A model generated the notes under the pieces. It was not told where the DNA came from. It saw only the letters and a list, made by a program, of their open reading frames with translations, and searched no databases. Below are positions 24,329 through 35,076 of a stretch of DNA of 64,000 bases, piece after piece (the stretch's first letter is position 1; every line of letters begins with the position of its first letter). The DNA comes from Malania oleifera (Eukaryota > Streptophyta > Magnoliopsida > Santalales > Ximeniaceae), in contig NC_080422.1 of the NCBI RefSeq assembly GCF_029873635.1, positions 16,708,049 to 16,772,048 on the forward strand. Direction: 5' to 3'. The translations under genes were made by a program, and so were the position numbers.

Positions 24329-25151
24329 TTTTGGAACTTGGAAAATCTTAAGAAAAGGAAAGAAAAATATGGAGGAATTCATGTTTGGTTATCAATAAAA
24401 GTAAGAAAGAAAAAAAGATAAAGCAAATTAATGAATAAAAATATGATTTTATGCACCATTCATATTTGATTTTTCTTAATTTTTTAAATCATATTAAAAT
24501 GAATTTTCATTTTTAGTAGTATTTGGTATAGTGAGAAAATATATTGGAAATGAGTTTCCTTATTATTTTATTTCTCCTTTTTTCTCAATCAAAATCTTTG
24601 ATTGAAACGGGTTATAATTATTTTTAAAAAATTATGATTATTTTTGTGACCGTGTTTTGATTGTTTTATGAATGCTTTATAATAATTATGTATGTGTGTA
24701 TATGTGCGTACACATGCAAGTGTATGTGTACATACACATCTCAATATTAAATATATTTTCATTACATGGTTGCTATAGTTTTCTTCTTCTTCCTTGCAAT
24801 TTGTTTTCTCTGAAAGTTTTTTTTATTATTGATCCAAATATGGGTTTTTTTTTTCTTTGATTATTTATATTTGTCTCAGCTAATCATGACATATTTTTCC
24901 TCTCTCAATTGGTGAGTACACACTAATAAGAAGTATTGTTATATCATGGAATAGATGTCAATGAGCAGACTTCCGCACCATATTAAAGGGAATATATCTT
25001 CCTTAGAACAATATTACACGTATCTCAACCACAATATACAAAAAGGGTTGGCTAAAGCCAAAATGAAACCTAACCCGACTCAACTTTTCTCCACCAACCA
25101 CAATGTTTGGTAATTTATGATGGCATAGATATGATGCTGAATACGGGATTT
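24329..25151. other. AT-rich intergenic DNA
   Basis: Nothing recognised except a TG/CA-rich stretch (24688-24742) with short inverted GTGTATGT/ACATACAC segments. Confidence 0.5.
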
Positions 25152-26970
25152 GGTGTAAGAACCTAACCCGATAGGTGTATTAAATAAATAAGAAAAGAAA
25201 ATAAAAATTAAAAAAAAGGTAAAAATCAGCGGAGCTCGTTGACGAGACTTCTTTTCTCATCGACGAAGTCTCTTGTGCAACTCGGTGACGAGATTCAATA
25301 GTTCGTTGACGAGGAGATACCAAGAGATTTTGGGAAATCCTAAAATCTTAGGCTCGTCGACGAGGCCACCTTGGCGTCGACGAACTTCCTTCTGCGGCCC
25401 ATCTATTAGGACGCCGTCTCGTCAACGAGTTTGGTCGGGTCAAAGGTTTATAAGTTGAATTTTCCATTACTTCATGGTTAAGAAATCAAAATTCTCTCTC
25501 TCTCTCTCTCTAGGATTTCGGGCCATCTGTTGCCGGAATCAACGATCCAACGTTGCTACGTGGATCAGGAGGAGAATCTCTTAAAGTATAGCGGATTGAA
25601 ATTTCATTTTGAGGATTTTCAAGTTTCCGATTTCGTTTTTGTTTTGGTAGATTTGTAGAGAATAGTATTGTAAGAAAGTATTGTTCTTCGTTGTTTATAT
25701 TTTGGTACCTCGGTTTGTAGTTTTGGAGCTTTTGAGCTCGTGTTTTGGTTTTTAGGTTAAGGTATGGGGATTTTATTTATATTAGTTATTTTTGAAATTA
25801 GAATCGGTAAACTTGTAGTTTACGATTGTATGTATTATTTGTCTACTTATTTGAAAAAATCTATCGGTGAAAATACGAGATTTTTAGGTTACTATTTTGG
25901 GAAAAGTTGGGGGTTTGGGTATCATCTCTATTTTTGTTGGAAAATCGTATGTTATATAAAACTGTGATATTGAGATGACCATACCTGTATTTGTATTAAA
26001 CTGTATTCTCGAAATGAAGACGATATGATTTGTTGTATACCAAATAAGTGTGGAATGAACTGTTGTATGTAAATGTTCTAGGTTTTGTAAAATAGTTGTG
26101 ACGGTAAATACCGTAAGCTGAGGGGTATAGGAACATGAGTTCCAAAATTGTTCCAGGTTTTGTGAAATTTGCCACATCTTGGCTAATTACCATGGGAAAA
26201 TGCCATGTATCGACTAAATATAGTGGGCGAGAGTGTTCGACTCTATATTCGAGGGTGTGAAATATCGTCTGTTTGTTCCGGTTGGTCACCGATGGGTGTG
26301 AGTGGACACCGTAGTAGCAACGATATCGCTGTGGGGCTTCGGTTATTGCAGGGTATCAGGTGCTTCATGTAATTTGACCAGTTTCGGCCGAAGAGTGTGA
26401 TGACATTGACCATATGTTTTGTATTGTACGTACTGGAACTGGATTGTGAAAATATTAGAATTGTATTGTGTTATGTTTTATGTCGAAATAACACTTGTAT
26501 GTCACACACAGATATAACCTGTTTTCTTCGTTACTGAGAGGCATCTCATCTCAATTATTACAAATATTTTTCAGGTCATTCGAGTAGCCGTCACTAGCGT
26601 CCTAGCATAACGGGAACGTGGTTGTCGGTTAGCTGTGTATAGTACTTGTGTAAGTACAGATTTTGTAACCGGGTTGTCATTGTTAGGTTTTGTAGACGCG
26701 TGGGGTACGTACTATATTTTTGGAGCGTAGACTCTAGTTATGTATAGACTCTGGTATGGTACATTGTGTAAATTAGAAAGAACATTTCTGCTGCGTATGT
26801 GATGTGTATGTATGTGTATGTGAATGTTTATAGGGTATACGTGTACCCCACGGGGTTGGACCCTCATTTAGTGTAGTATCATGTATGTTTTGATTGATAC
26901 AGAGACAAGTTAGGTTACTAAATTCACACTTGGGGCCCATCTTTTGGTTTGAGGCATGATAGCTTGGTAT
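25152..26970 (+). repeat. Ty3/gypsy LTR, plus orientation, decayed
   Basis: Begins TGTAAGAACCTAACCCG and is followed by a decayed initiator-tRNA primer site at about 26974, so it reads as a 5' LTR. Positions 25235-25430 hold an array of CTCGTCGACGAG-type palindromes (25235, 25256, 25281, 25302, 25353, 25373, 25418). A (CT)n run follows at about 25495-25511. Near 26533-26580 is a module TTACTGAGAGGCATCTCAT...TTTTTCAGG that also occurs in the LTRs at 27194 (complement) and 30900. The exact right end is uncertain. Confidence 0.6.
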
Positions 26971-26971
26971 T

Positions 26972-27193
26972 AGAGTAATATCAGGTTGTTAGGTCTTATA
27001 GACTTGGTTAGGCGTAGTTATGTGTACATACCAGAGTATAGGATGTAGGAAATGGGCAGAGTAGGTCGAGGGTTGTCTTGTAGCTAGATGGGGACTCATT
27101 GGCGGTATTTTATGTTTTTCCTAGAATGACGATTTCAGTAAAATCACGGCAAACCATTGATGGTTTTGTGTCGATATGGTAGGACAGACCTGG
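26972..27193 (+). mobile_element. Primer-binding site and leader of the gypsy element, part 1
   Basis: TTGGTATTAGAG (about 26973-26984) matches the plant initiator-Met-tRNA primer site TGGTATCAGAG except for one base. The leader text that follows (GTTAGGTCTTATAGACTTGG) is typical of Tekay-like gypsy leaders. It is interrupted by the solo LTR at 27194 and resumes at 29346. Confidence 0.55.
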
Positions 27194-28125
27194 TGTAACG
27201 TCCCTTAATAAAATACAACATAATAAATAAGATGGTCAACCAGATACACAGCGGAAAACCTAGCAGCAGTAAACGTAAAAATCCATACATCCATCCATAA
27301 AACATAATACCAGAGCTTTCTATTAACATCAATATACTGTTCATATGTACAATCTCCAAAAAGTCAAAATAACACTAGGACTATGCAACCAAAAATCTCC
27401 TAGTCCTAGCTTAGGGCTTACCCTTCTAGTAGGGAAGCACCAATCAGTCAACAACGGCCCTGACCCGCCGGTCTCTCTAGGTTTCCTGAAAAATATATTA
27501 ATGTTGGGGGTGAGACACTTCTCAGTAAGGGAAAATAAACTAAATACAACTGTGCGGCGACATGAACATTTAAGGTGCTTATACATATACCATACATTTC
27601 ATAACTCTAGAAATAATCATAATATCATACTGGATAATCATGTATTTTCATATTTGTTAATAAATCATAACATACATAAACATCTGTTATAACTCGTAAT
27701 AACATACATAAAACATCTGGTATAACTCGTAATAACATACATAAAACATCTGTTGTAACTGTAGTACTGAAAATATACACCTAGGATGAATAGTTAGGTA
27801 ATGTTATGTATTACCCCCCATGACGGGTTGTGCAGCCCGAAGGCGGGACCCGACAATGGCTAGCCTACCACTGCCGAATCAAATATGTCTGTAAGTACGA
27901 TGGGCCCGCCACACCCTGGTCCGGACTGCTAGGTGGACGTCCACACTCTACTGAAAGCCACATCGACTATCCATCTCCCATCCCCTCGTGGAACGGTTAG
28001 CACTAAATTGGCCTCGTGCCAAAATCTGAACTACCCATAGCTACGGTACCGAGCTCCTGGTCTGAACTAAACTAACATCCTGGTTGTAAAAACATATAGT
28101 ACATGATCATACATAACATCATCAT

Positions 28126-28265
28126 GACCTCGTGCCAAAAACATAGATACAACCTCGCGCCGATAATATAAGTGTGGCCTCGCGCCAAAATATAAGTGTG
28201 GCCTCACGCCAAAATATAAATACGGCCTCGTGCTGACAATATAATAAATACGGCCTCGCGCCGCA
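28126..28265. repeat. ~25-bp tandem repeat in solo LTR
   Basis: Six units built on 'cctcgcgccaaaatataag', with starts near 28128, 28153, 28178, 28202, 28226 and 28254. Confidence 0.85.
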
Positions 28266-28286
28266 TCGTTTCAGGTAGTTACATTC

Positions 28287-28382
28287 TGAAAATACATCGT
28301 TCATTAAATAATCGTCAAAACTATCACCATATACTGAAAATACATCGTTCATTAAATAATCGTCAAAACTATCACCATATAC
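28287..28382. repeat. 48-bp tandem duplication in solo LTR
   Basis: Two identical 48-bp units beginning at 28287 and 28335. Identity suggests recent duplication or conversion. Confidence 0.9.
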
Positions 28383-29096
28383 TCTTCGTTTCATAATATC
28401 AGAAAATATGCTTTGCTCGTATAATCATTCATATCATGATTCGCTCCACATAAAAGTAATGTTCATGCCACACATGTGCTGTTAAGTCTTACTTCATATT
28501 TTAAAATCATCATTTCTGGCATCTTATACATACATATACATTTGCATCACAATAGCAGTATTTTCCAATTATACATTTCATATGTAATATACATAGGTAG
28601 CATAGGTTTTTTTGAAAATAAATGTGCTCATAATTAATAATAATATGTATGGAAAATTTTTACTTTAGTTTATTCCCTTACCTGGCTACTAAAAAAGCCC
28701 CTCAAATTTCCTAGCCTGACCCCCGTAGGATTTCCTACTCAATACCCTGAAACTCAAAATCCCCAGTACTAAACATCAGTATTTTCATGCATACATCAAT
28801 TCCTATAACTACTATAAAGTTTAATTTGGCTTAAAAAGTCTTACCTCAACCTAGGGATGATTTCCAACTTCGTTTTCCCAACGATCCGCTCCGGCAAACT
28901 CGTAGTGAACTTCGCCAGGAACGTTGTGGTAGCCTCAAATCTTCGATCCGGCGACTCATGGGGCCAAAATCGAAGAGAGAGAGTGAGAGGGCCGAAAGGG
29001 AGAGAGAGTGAGAGGGCCGAAGGGGAGAGAGAGGAGAGAGAGAGAGAGAAGCGTGAAAAGTGATTAAAAATCGGGTTTTTACATATTTATACGAGG

Positions 29097-29270
29097 GATT
29101 TCGTCGACGAGCCCGACCTTCGTCGACGAGTCCTTCACAAATTTCGTCAACGAAATCCACTCCTCGTCGATGAAATTCAGTCAGCTCAAAAACCCCTCTC
29201 GGCGTTTCTTCGTCGACGAAGCCCTGTGTTCGTCGACGAAATCCTTTCAGCCTTTGTCGACGAAGTCTAC
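29097..29270. repeat. CGTCGACG-core palindrome array in solo LTR
   Basis: TTCGTCGACGAA at 29209-29220 and 29229-29240, TTCGTCGACGAG at about 29100 and 29119, and variants TTCGTCAACGAA and CTCGTCGATGAA between. Spacing is about 20-30 bp. Same core as the arrays at 6.6 kb and 25.3 kb. Confidence 0.8.
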
Positions 29271-29345
29271 AGCCTCCTTTTGTTTTTGTCTCTATTTTCC
29301 TCTCTTTTTATTACTCAATTTCCAATTTAAATTCGGGTCGTTACA

Positions 29346-29640
29346 CCTGGACCCGTGAGAGTTGTAGTTAACATAATTAGCTTTCAATGATTGTGTTAAC
29401 TGTGTATGATATAGGAATTCTAATCGTTTCTTATCCTATTTTTAGAATGGAGCCCAAGGATAACAAATTAGATAGTGGTTCTAAAGGGACTGCGAGTGAT
29501 GGGTCTCTTCTGTGCCTCAGGGTTTGACGAGGTGGATCATGTGAGAGATCGGGATAATTTGAATGGAACTAAGATTTTTAATTCAGGGTTCAAGTGAGTG
29601 CCACAGGCATTTTTTGGGATTCTGTCGGCATAGTTCAGGA
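29346..29640 (+). mobile_element. Gypsy leader, part 2, and gag start remnant
   Basis: Continuation of the leader after the nested solo LTR. A gag-like start MEPKDNKLDSG begins at 29451, as in Tekay-like elements. Only the beginning of gag remains before LTR-like DNA resumes. Fossil. Confidence 0.45.
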
Positions 29641-31312
29641 AGTCGGGTAAGGGGAAATTATATTAAAATCAGATTTTATGAAATAAAAGATAATGAATTA
29701 TATTATACTTATGTATATGTTTTGGTATAGGTTTAAAATGCCAACCATGTAAATTATGTTTTCTGAGCCTAGGATTGCTTATTTAGCTATGTATATGTGA
29801 AAATGGACTGATGAAAGTGAAAGATATTTTCTCAAAAAATTATGTAAGAAATGGAAATTATATTTTTAGTATTCAAATGCTAAATGTGAGTTGACTTATT
29901 TTACTAGGAATATGTATGAATTTTATTTTTAAATTGTGTGGCATGAGTAAATGTAAGTTCTGTGCAAATATATGTTAAATATATGAGATGCAAGCTGAGT
30001 AAGTAATGCATTGAGAATAAAATATGATATGAACTATGCTGCTTGTGTATGTTAATGCAACCATGTAAATGTAAGACAGTTGAAAAGAGTCGTGTTAGCA
30101 GATTCTAGCGCATTTCTATGTGGACTAACTGATGATAGTTAAAAGGAGCTATGTTAGTAGATTCTAGCGCATTTCTATGTGGACTAACTGATGATGACTA
30201 AAGAGCAGCTATAGTAGGAGTGAATGAAATGAAAATGGAATGAAATGGCAATGAAATGACAATGGAATGAAATGTGAAATGTAAACGATGTAAATGGGAA
30301 AGAGTCACTTAAAGTGAAATGAAATGAAATGTTAAAGTTATAAACATGAACAGATGTGAATGATTGAATAATGACAGAAAGAATAATGTATTATGATAGT
30401 AGAAGTATTTATGCTAATAGAATATCTTACAACTGGGGCAGGGCCTACTCTTCGCCCGAGGGCTTGTTGAGAAAGGTGAGTGTACTAGTAGTATTAGATG
30501 TAGCAGTAGGCTGCATAACGCACTAGGACATAGGGAACCTACTTGTATGGGTGGGTAGATTTCCCTATCCTTGTGGCCTTCGCTAGTAAACCTTTGTTTG
30601 AACTGTGTGTGTATGAGATCAATCTAACACTAGAGGACTTATTGAGTAAGGTGAGTGCCCTAATATGCTTCAGTAGTGATCTTTGGGTTGCCAAATGTAT
30701 CAGAGCAGAGGGGTGCTACTTGTATGGGTGAGTAATCATCTTTATCCTTAGGTAATATCGTGGGTTAAATTTTTTGCATGTGATTGATTAGATTTAGAAA
30801 ATGATTTCAGAAATTATGTTAACGATTTTCAAATGTTAAATATTATGTTGTTATATAAACTCATGTTAGTCACACGCTGTTTTAATATATTATTTCTTCC
30901 TTTACTGAGATGTGTCTCACCCGAATATGAACTTATCTTTTTCAGGACCTCCATGAGATAGAGCTGAGAGAGCTCGAGGTTTTATAGCATTTTTGAGAAA
31001 TAGAAAGAGAAAATGATATATTTTTATGTTAATTTTGAGATGTATAAATTTATGTTTTATGTTCTATGTTTTAAGTTTTCTAAGATATAGATGATTGAGA
31101 ATACTAGTATTTGGGGATTATGTTTTGGAGATATGTATATATTTGATTACAGGTGGTGAATAGTTGATTTGGATTATGGATAGGAATAGTAAACTTGGGT
31201 ATTATATAATTGAGGATCATATTAAAGTCTTCCGCTGTGTATTTATTATTGTTTATTAGGTTTTTATCAAGTTTAACGCACCGGACCGAGTTTAAGGGTT
31301 CGGGGCGTTACA
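29641..31312 (+). repeat. Ty3/gypsy LTR portion ending GGGGCGTTACA
   Basis: The right end GGGTTCGGGGCGTTACA is a typical gypsy LTR end. The module TTTACTGAGATGTGTCTCACCC...TTTTTCAGG sits at about 30900-30947, about 360 bp before that end, as in the related LTRs. It contains a 59-bp tandem duplication (about 30076-30195), a run of AATGAAATGG-like units (30226-30330) and a more diverged ~177-bp duplication (about 30470-30740). Its 5' end is not visible, and it may belong to a different element from the LTR at 25152. Confidence 0.55.
30076..30195. repeat. 59-bp tandem duplication
   Basis: 'gattctagcgcatttctatg' begins at 30101 and again at 30160; the flanking parts also match, with a few differences. 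Confidence 0.85.
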
Positions 31313-31990
31313 ACAATGATCTCTGAGCACTCACTTTGATAAGGTCTTTCTTAGGCATAAAAAATGGAATCAAGGATCTTAATAGAGAAACACATCCGTA
31401 TCGACACTATTCAACCTAGCTCTGATACCAATTGTTGTGTTGGGCACCCCACTTTTACTAAACACCAATACAACAACTATTGCTATTGAATATATAACAA
31501 AACTAAAGCAATACAGAAACTAATAATAAAAGGCAGTATTAAAGAAGAACACAAGAATTTACGACGTTCAGTACAAAATTATCTACGTCCTCAGGCGCCG
31601 ATGATCAATCCACTACTTCCAAAAAATTACAACTTGGACAAATTTCAAATTACCAATAGTAATTAGAAATACCATAGAGTACAAATACTATTTGTAACTC
31701 TTCAAATGGGAGGTGTAATTAGAAATGGTGAGGGTAGCTCCTTATATAGCTTCAAACTAAAAGTTCAAAAAAACTTTCCACCAATATGGGATAAAAAAAA
31801 ACAACAATATGTTGGTAAAATGAACTCTTAAGTGTTGAATACTAAACTTAGATTTAATTTTCTAAACTAGTTCTACTTGAACTAGTCTTTGAATTAAATA
31901 CTAAGTTGTATATTAATTGTTTGCTATCTAATATATTTTTCAATTTTAACCATGATCACAACCGTCAACTACAAAAGTACTATTTAATTG
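31313..31990 (-). mobile_element. Copia 5' end (LTR and primer site), minus orientation
   Basis: CTCTGATACCA (31416-31429 area) is the complement of the initiator-Met primer site TGGTATCAGAG, followed on the plus strand by TTGTGTTGGGCACCCC. So a minus-strand 5' LTR begins near 31434. It contains a TATA-like segment (complement of CTCCTTATATAGC, about 31738-31750) and CTACGTCCTCAGG (about 31589), the complement of the GGACGTAG module of other copia LTRs. The far end of the LTR (about 31990) is not clear. No coding domains are seen. Confidence 0.55.
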
Positions 31991-32568
31991 GGTCAAGTTC
32001 ATGCATTTATGTTTCCTTCTTGGTGCTTATCCTATGTTTGGTACACTAGAATGAAAAGGATTGAGAATGGAATGCAACGAAAAATTATATGACATGTTTG
32101 TAAAATTGTAAAAACCAATTCCATTCAATTCCTTGCATTCTTGGCTACCAAACAAAATTTTAATTTCTTTGGGTTGTATTTGTTTAACTCTCTATATTTG
32201 TATTCTATGTTTAGTTTGTTCAAGCTTTGCCTTATTTGATTGGCCTTGATTTAATAAAATTCATCTTACCTCTTTAAAAAAAAAAATCAGAAGTAATAAA
32301 TAAATCAAACTTTTCAATGAAATATAAACAATATTATATTTGTTTTAAATATCGTTAGAAAAAAATAAAAATTATTATTAATTTCAACCATTTTGATGTT
32401 GGTTTTTTATTTTTTTTGTTATTTTCATTTTTTATAAAAGGAAGAAATGAAAAAAACAATTCTAAATTTTCTCACTAACAAAATAAAACATGTTCTTAGT
32501 TTGATTCGATCAAACCAACTATAAGAAAAATATAGCTGTCACTAAAAGCTATGATGCCTGATTACTTC
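31991..32568. other. AT-rich spacer
   Basis: Nothing recognised. Confidence 0.5.
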
Positions 32569-33881
32569 TATAACGACCCGACCCATTAAACGGACATAGG
32601 TTGCCAACCTATATACATAATAACCTGTACCTGATAGACATACATGAACAACCCGTCCTAAACAGGGACATACGAGTGTAAATCATACAAAACTGGGATG
32701 TAAATGTCACGGAAAAATATAAATATCCATCGGGATTTATACTAGGTATATACCAGAGTCTACCAACTGTATTCTTAAATTCACAAATATCCAACTTAAT
32801 ACATAAATCAGTGTTTACAACTTCCAAAAAGATGGTTCTAACTAAGTTTATTACATAACCGAATACTTACAAAACAAAACCAAAAACCACCCTCCCAGTC
32901 GCTCTAGCAACTAGGACTGACGTCTTGAAGGACCTGAAAATAGAGGTTGTATAATGGGGTGAGACACTTCTCAGTAAGGAAGAAAGGATTACAATCAGTG
33001 TGTGACCACATATGAGTATTTCAATTTAAAACATATATCCATATATATAAAACAAAGGGTTTCAATACTGAAGCACAACACATATATCAATATAAATAAT
33101 ACCGTTTTTCCATATCAGCTTTTAAATCATGTATATGAATATAGAACAACCAACAGCTTGGTATCACAAATAATGCCTATTTTACCTCGTGGCACGGGTT
33201 GTGCACTGATATCTCTAATAATGCCTTGTTAGTGCAAGACCTGTCATGTATCTCATATATAGTTCGACTGCCTCCCTTGGTCCATTATTCACGAGTGGTT
33301 ACTGTTGGCATAACAAGGATTATAATTCTTATTTTGATGATAACAAATCAAGATATGATTAATATGGTTTATTTCAAGTGAAAGTTTTTCAGGAAAAAGG
33401 CAAAGCTTAAAGATAGTGACAAAACTCAAAATGATGAGAAAGTTTATGGATTCAAAAAGATCAAGAAAGAAATATGATTAGAAGCTCAAAGGTGATAGAA
33501 TAAGGACTTACTTGAAGATCAAAGAAATAGAGTTTAAAGATGTTTGTATGTACGTACTTCAAGTAAACTCCAAATATAAACTGAATTGAAGCTCTCATAA
33601 AATCAAAAGAAACTTAGAAATAAAGTTTTAAGTAAAAACCCTGAAGTATGATTTTCAAACCAAAGGAAAGAAGGGTTTAAATATAAAATAAAATAAAATA
33701 AAATATTTTTTTAAAAAAACAGAAGGGCCAGGCGACTGCCCAAATTAAATGAATATTTTCAAAGAGGCAGTAGGATGCCAGGCGACTGCCTTAGCACAGC
33801 CAGACGCTTGGGTGGTCATGTCAGGAGATTGCCTGAGTTCTGGTAGGTGACTATAGTGTTCTGTGTTTTAAGTTTCTTTTA

Positions 33882-33919
33882 TGGCAGGCGACTGCCAGGT
33901 TGTAGCAGGCGACTGCTAC
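33882..33919 (+). other. Paired GCGA-loop hairpins in SIRE-like 5' LTR
   Basis: TGGCAG-GCGA-CTGCCA (33882-33897) and GTAGCAG-GCGA-CTGCTAC (33902-33919): perfect 6- and 7-bp stems on a GCGA tetraloop. Weaker relatives lie at 33728 and 33778. They sit upstream of the TATA-like box (34048), so they may act in DNA as dyads rather than in the RNA. Confidence 0.7.
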
Positions 33920-34524
33920 TCGAACGTTGGTTTAAAAATTTTCAACGGGAAGATTTTTTAAATAAATTTTGTGGACACTACTATTTTAAAAAACTTGGGG
34001 TTTACTTCAAGGAAACTTTGAGGGCAAGGAATTACTTTTAAACATCTATAAATAGCCCCAAACTTCAAAGATTTTGAACACCAAGAAATTTTCCAGCAAT
34101 CAAAGTCCTAAAAAAAAAGCTCTCAAACTCTCTTGTGTTCATCCAACTTCAAATACTGAGTTGCTGCTACTTCAAACTCCGAAGTAAAACTTTCAAAGTC
34201 TGAATCTTTCAATTCTTGGAAGATATTTGGCGATCTAAATTTAGTATTGAGCTTCAATCCTTTTATATTTGATTTACTTTGAAGTATTCTTGTGCTGATT
34301 GTTGTACTAATCTACTCTACTATGAGAGTGTCTTTTGTACACAAACATTTTTCTATCTTGGTTCTTGTTTATAGACGATTCAAATTTGTAGAATCGTTGG
34401 ACCAAATGAGGGAATATCGTTTGGAGAGGCGGGCTCTAGCCTAAAGGAAGGAGTGGTTGTAATCGGTTTTGTTCCACCCATCAACGGAACTGAACTAGTG
34501 AATCCTTTAGTGGTTTGCCAAAGG

Positions 34525-34557
34525 CGAGGACGTAGGCTGGATATAAGCCGAACCTTG
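34525..34557 (+). other. Predicted LTR RNA hairpin (SIRE-like 5' LTR)
   Basis: CGAGG/CCTTG outer stem (one G-T pair), ACGTA and GAA internal segments, GGCT/AGCC inner stem with a 7-base loop. Downstream of the TATA-like box, so expected in the transcript. Confidence 0.5.
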
Positions 34558-35020
34558 TAAAAGCTTTGTGTCTCTCTCTCTTCCTAACTCTTTATTTTTC
34601 AACAATAGTTACAATCTGCATGTATGCTTTAAATTGTTAAATTCTGAGTGTATGGTTGTTAAATAGACCGGAGGATAATTCGTTTTGGCTTGATCAGCAT
34701 TGATTGCGGAAACCGAAAGGGACTACGTTGGTTGATCATCCTAAACTTATTAATCTGAAAGTTTGTTTAATAACTAAACACAAAGAAGAAGTGTGAGTTT
34801 GGAATAACACATAGCTTACATAAATCCAGCGTGCTTTACAATTTATTACAGGGCTATTAATACAAAGATCAAGATTTTGATTATCTTGTTGATTGATTGT
34901 GGTTGAATTGATTTTGTATTTACTTGTTGTGATTGTTGATATAAAATAAAGTATTAAAAAGAATATACTTTTAAAAAATCCAATTCACCCCCCATCTTGG
35001 GAAGCTATCCTAATTTCAAT

Positions 35021-35032
35021 TGGTATCAGAGC
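35021..35032 (+). promoter_or_regulatory. Primer-binding site (initiator Met tRNA)
   Basis: TGGTATCAGAGC, two bases after the 5' LTR end, complementary to the 3' end of plant initiator Met tRNA. It primes minus-strand DNA synthesis in this family. Confidence 0.92.
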
Positions 35033-35076
35033 CTAGTTATAGCAAATTCGTAGCAACAAGCTATAAAAAATCTAAA

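Larger units (their letters stand above)
27194..29345 (-). repeat. Solo Ty3/gypsy LTR, 2.15 kb, with CCTGG target duplication
   Basis: Plus-strand ends TGTAACGTCCC and GGGTCGTTACA form an inverted end pair (TGTAACG/CGTTACA). Exact 5-bp duplications flank it: CCTGG at 27189-27193 and at 29346-29350. Orientation is minus, because the TACTGAGAAGTGTCTCACCCC module (complement of about 27510-27530) should lie near the LTR 3' end. It carries TTCGTCGACGAA palindromes at 29097-29270 and two short tandem arrays. No coding region: the usual product of LTR-LTR recombination. Confidence 0.85.
33303..35018 (+). repeat. 5' LTR of SIRE-like copia
   Basis: 1716 bp, TGTTGGCATAAC to CCTAATTTCA. It contains GGCAGGCGACTGCC-type hairpins (33725-33919), a TATA-like CTATAAATAGCCCC (34048-34061) and the conserved ACGTA/GAA hairpin at 34525-34557. 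Confidence 0.92.

Noticed and set aside
24672-24742. Possible palindrome or hairpin in TG/CA-rich DNA
   Set aside because: Imperfect and explained by an alternating TG/TA microsatellite-like composition.
25996-26289. Overlapping ~97-residue minus-strand frames
   Set aside because: They lie within the gypsy LTR and show no domain resemblance.
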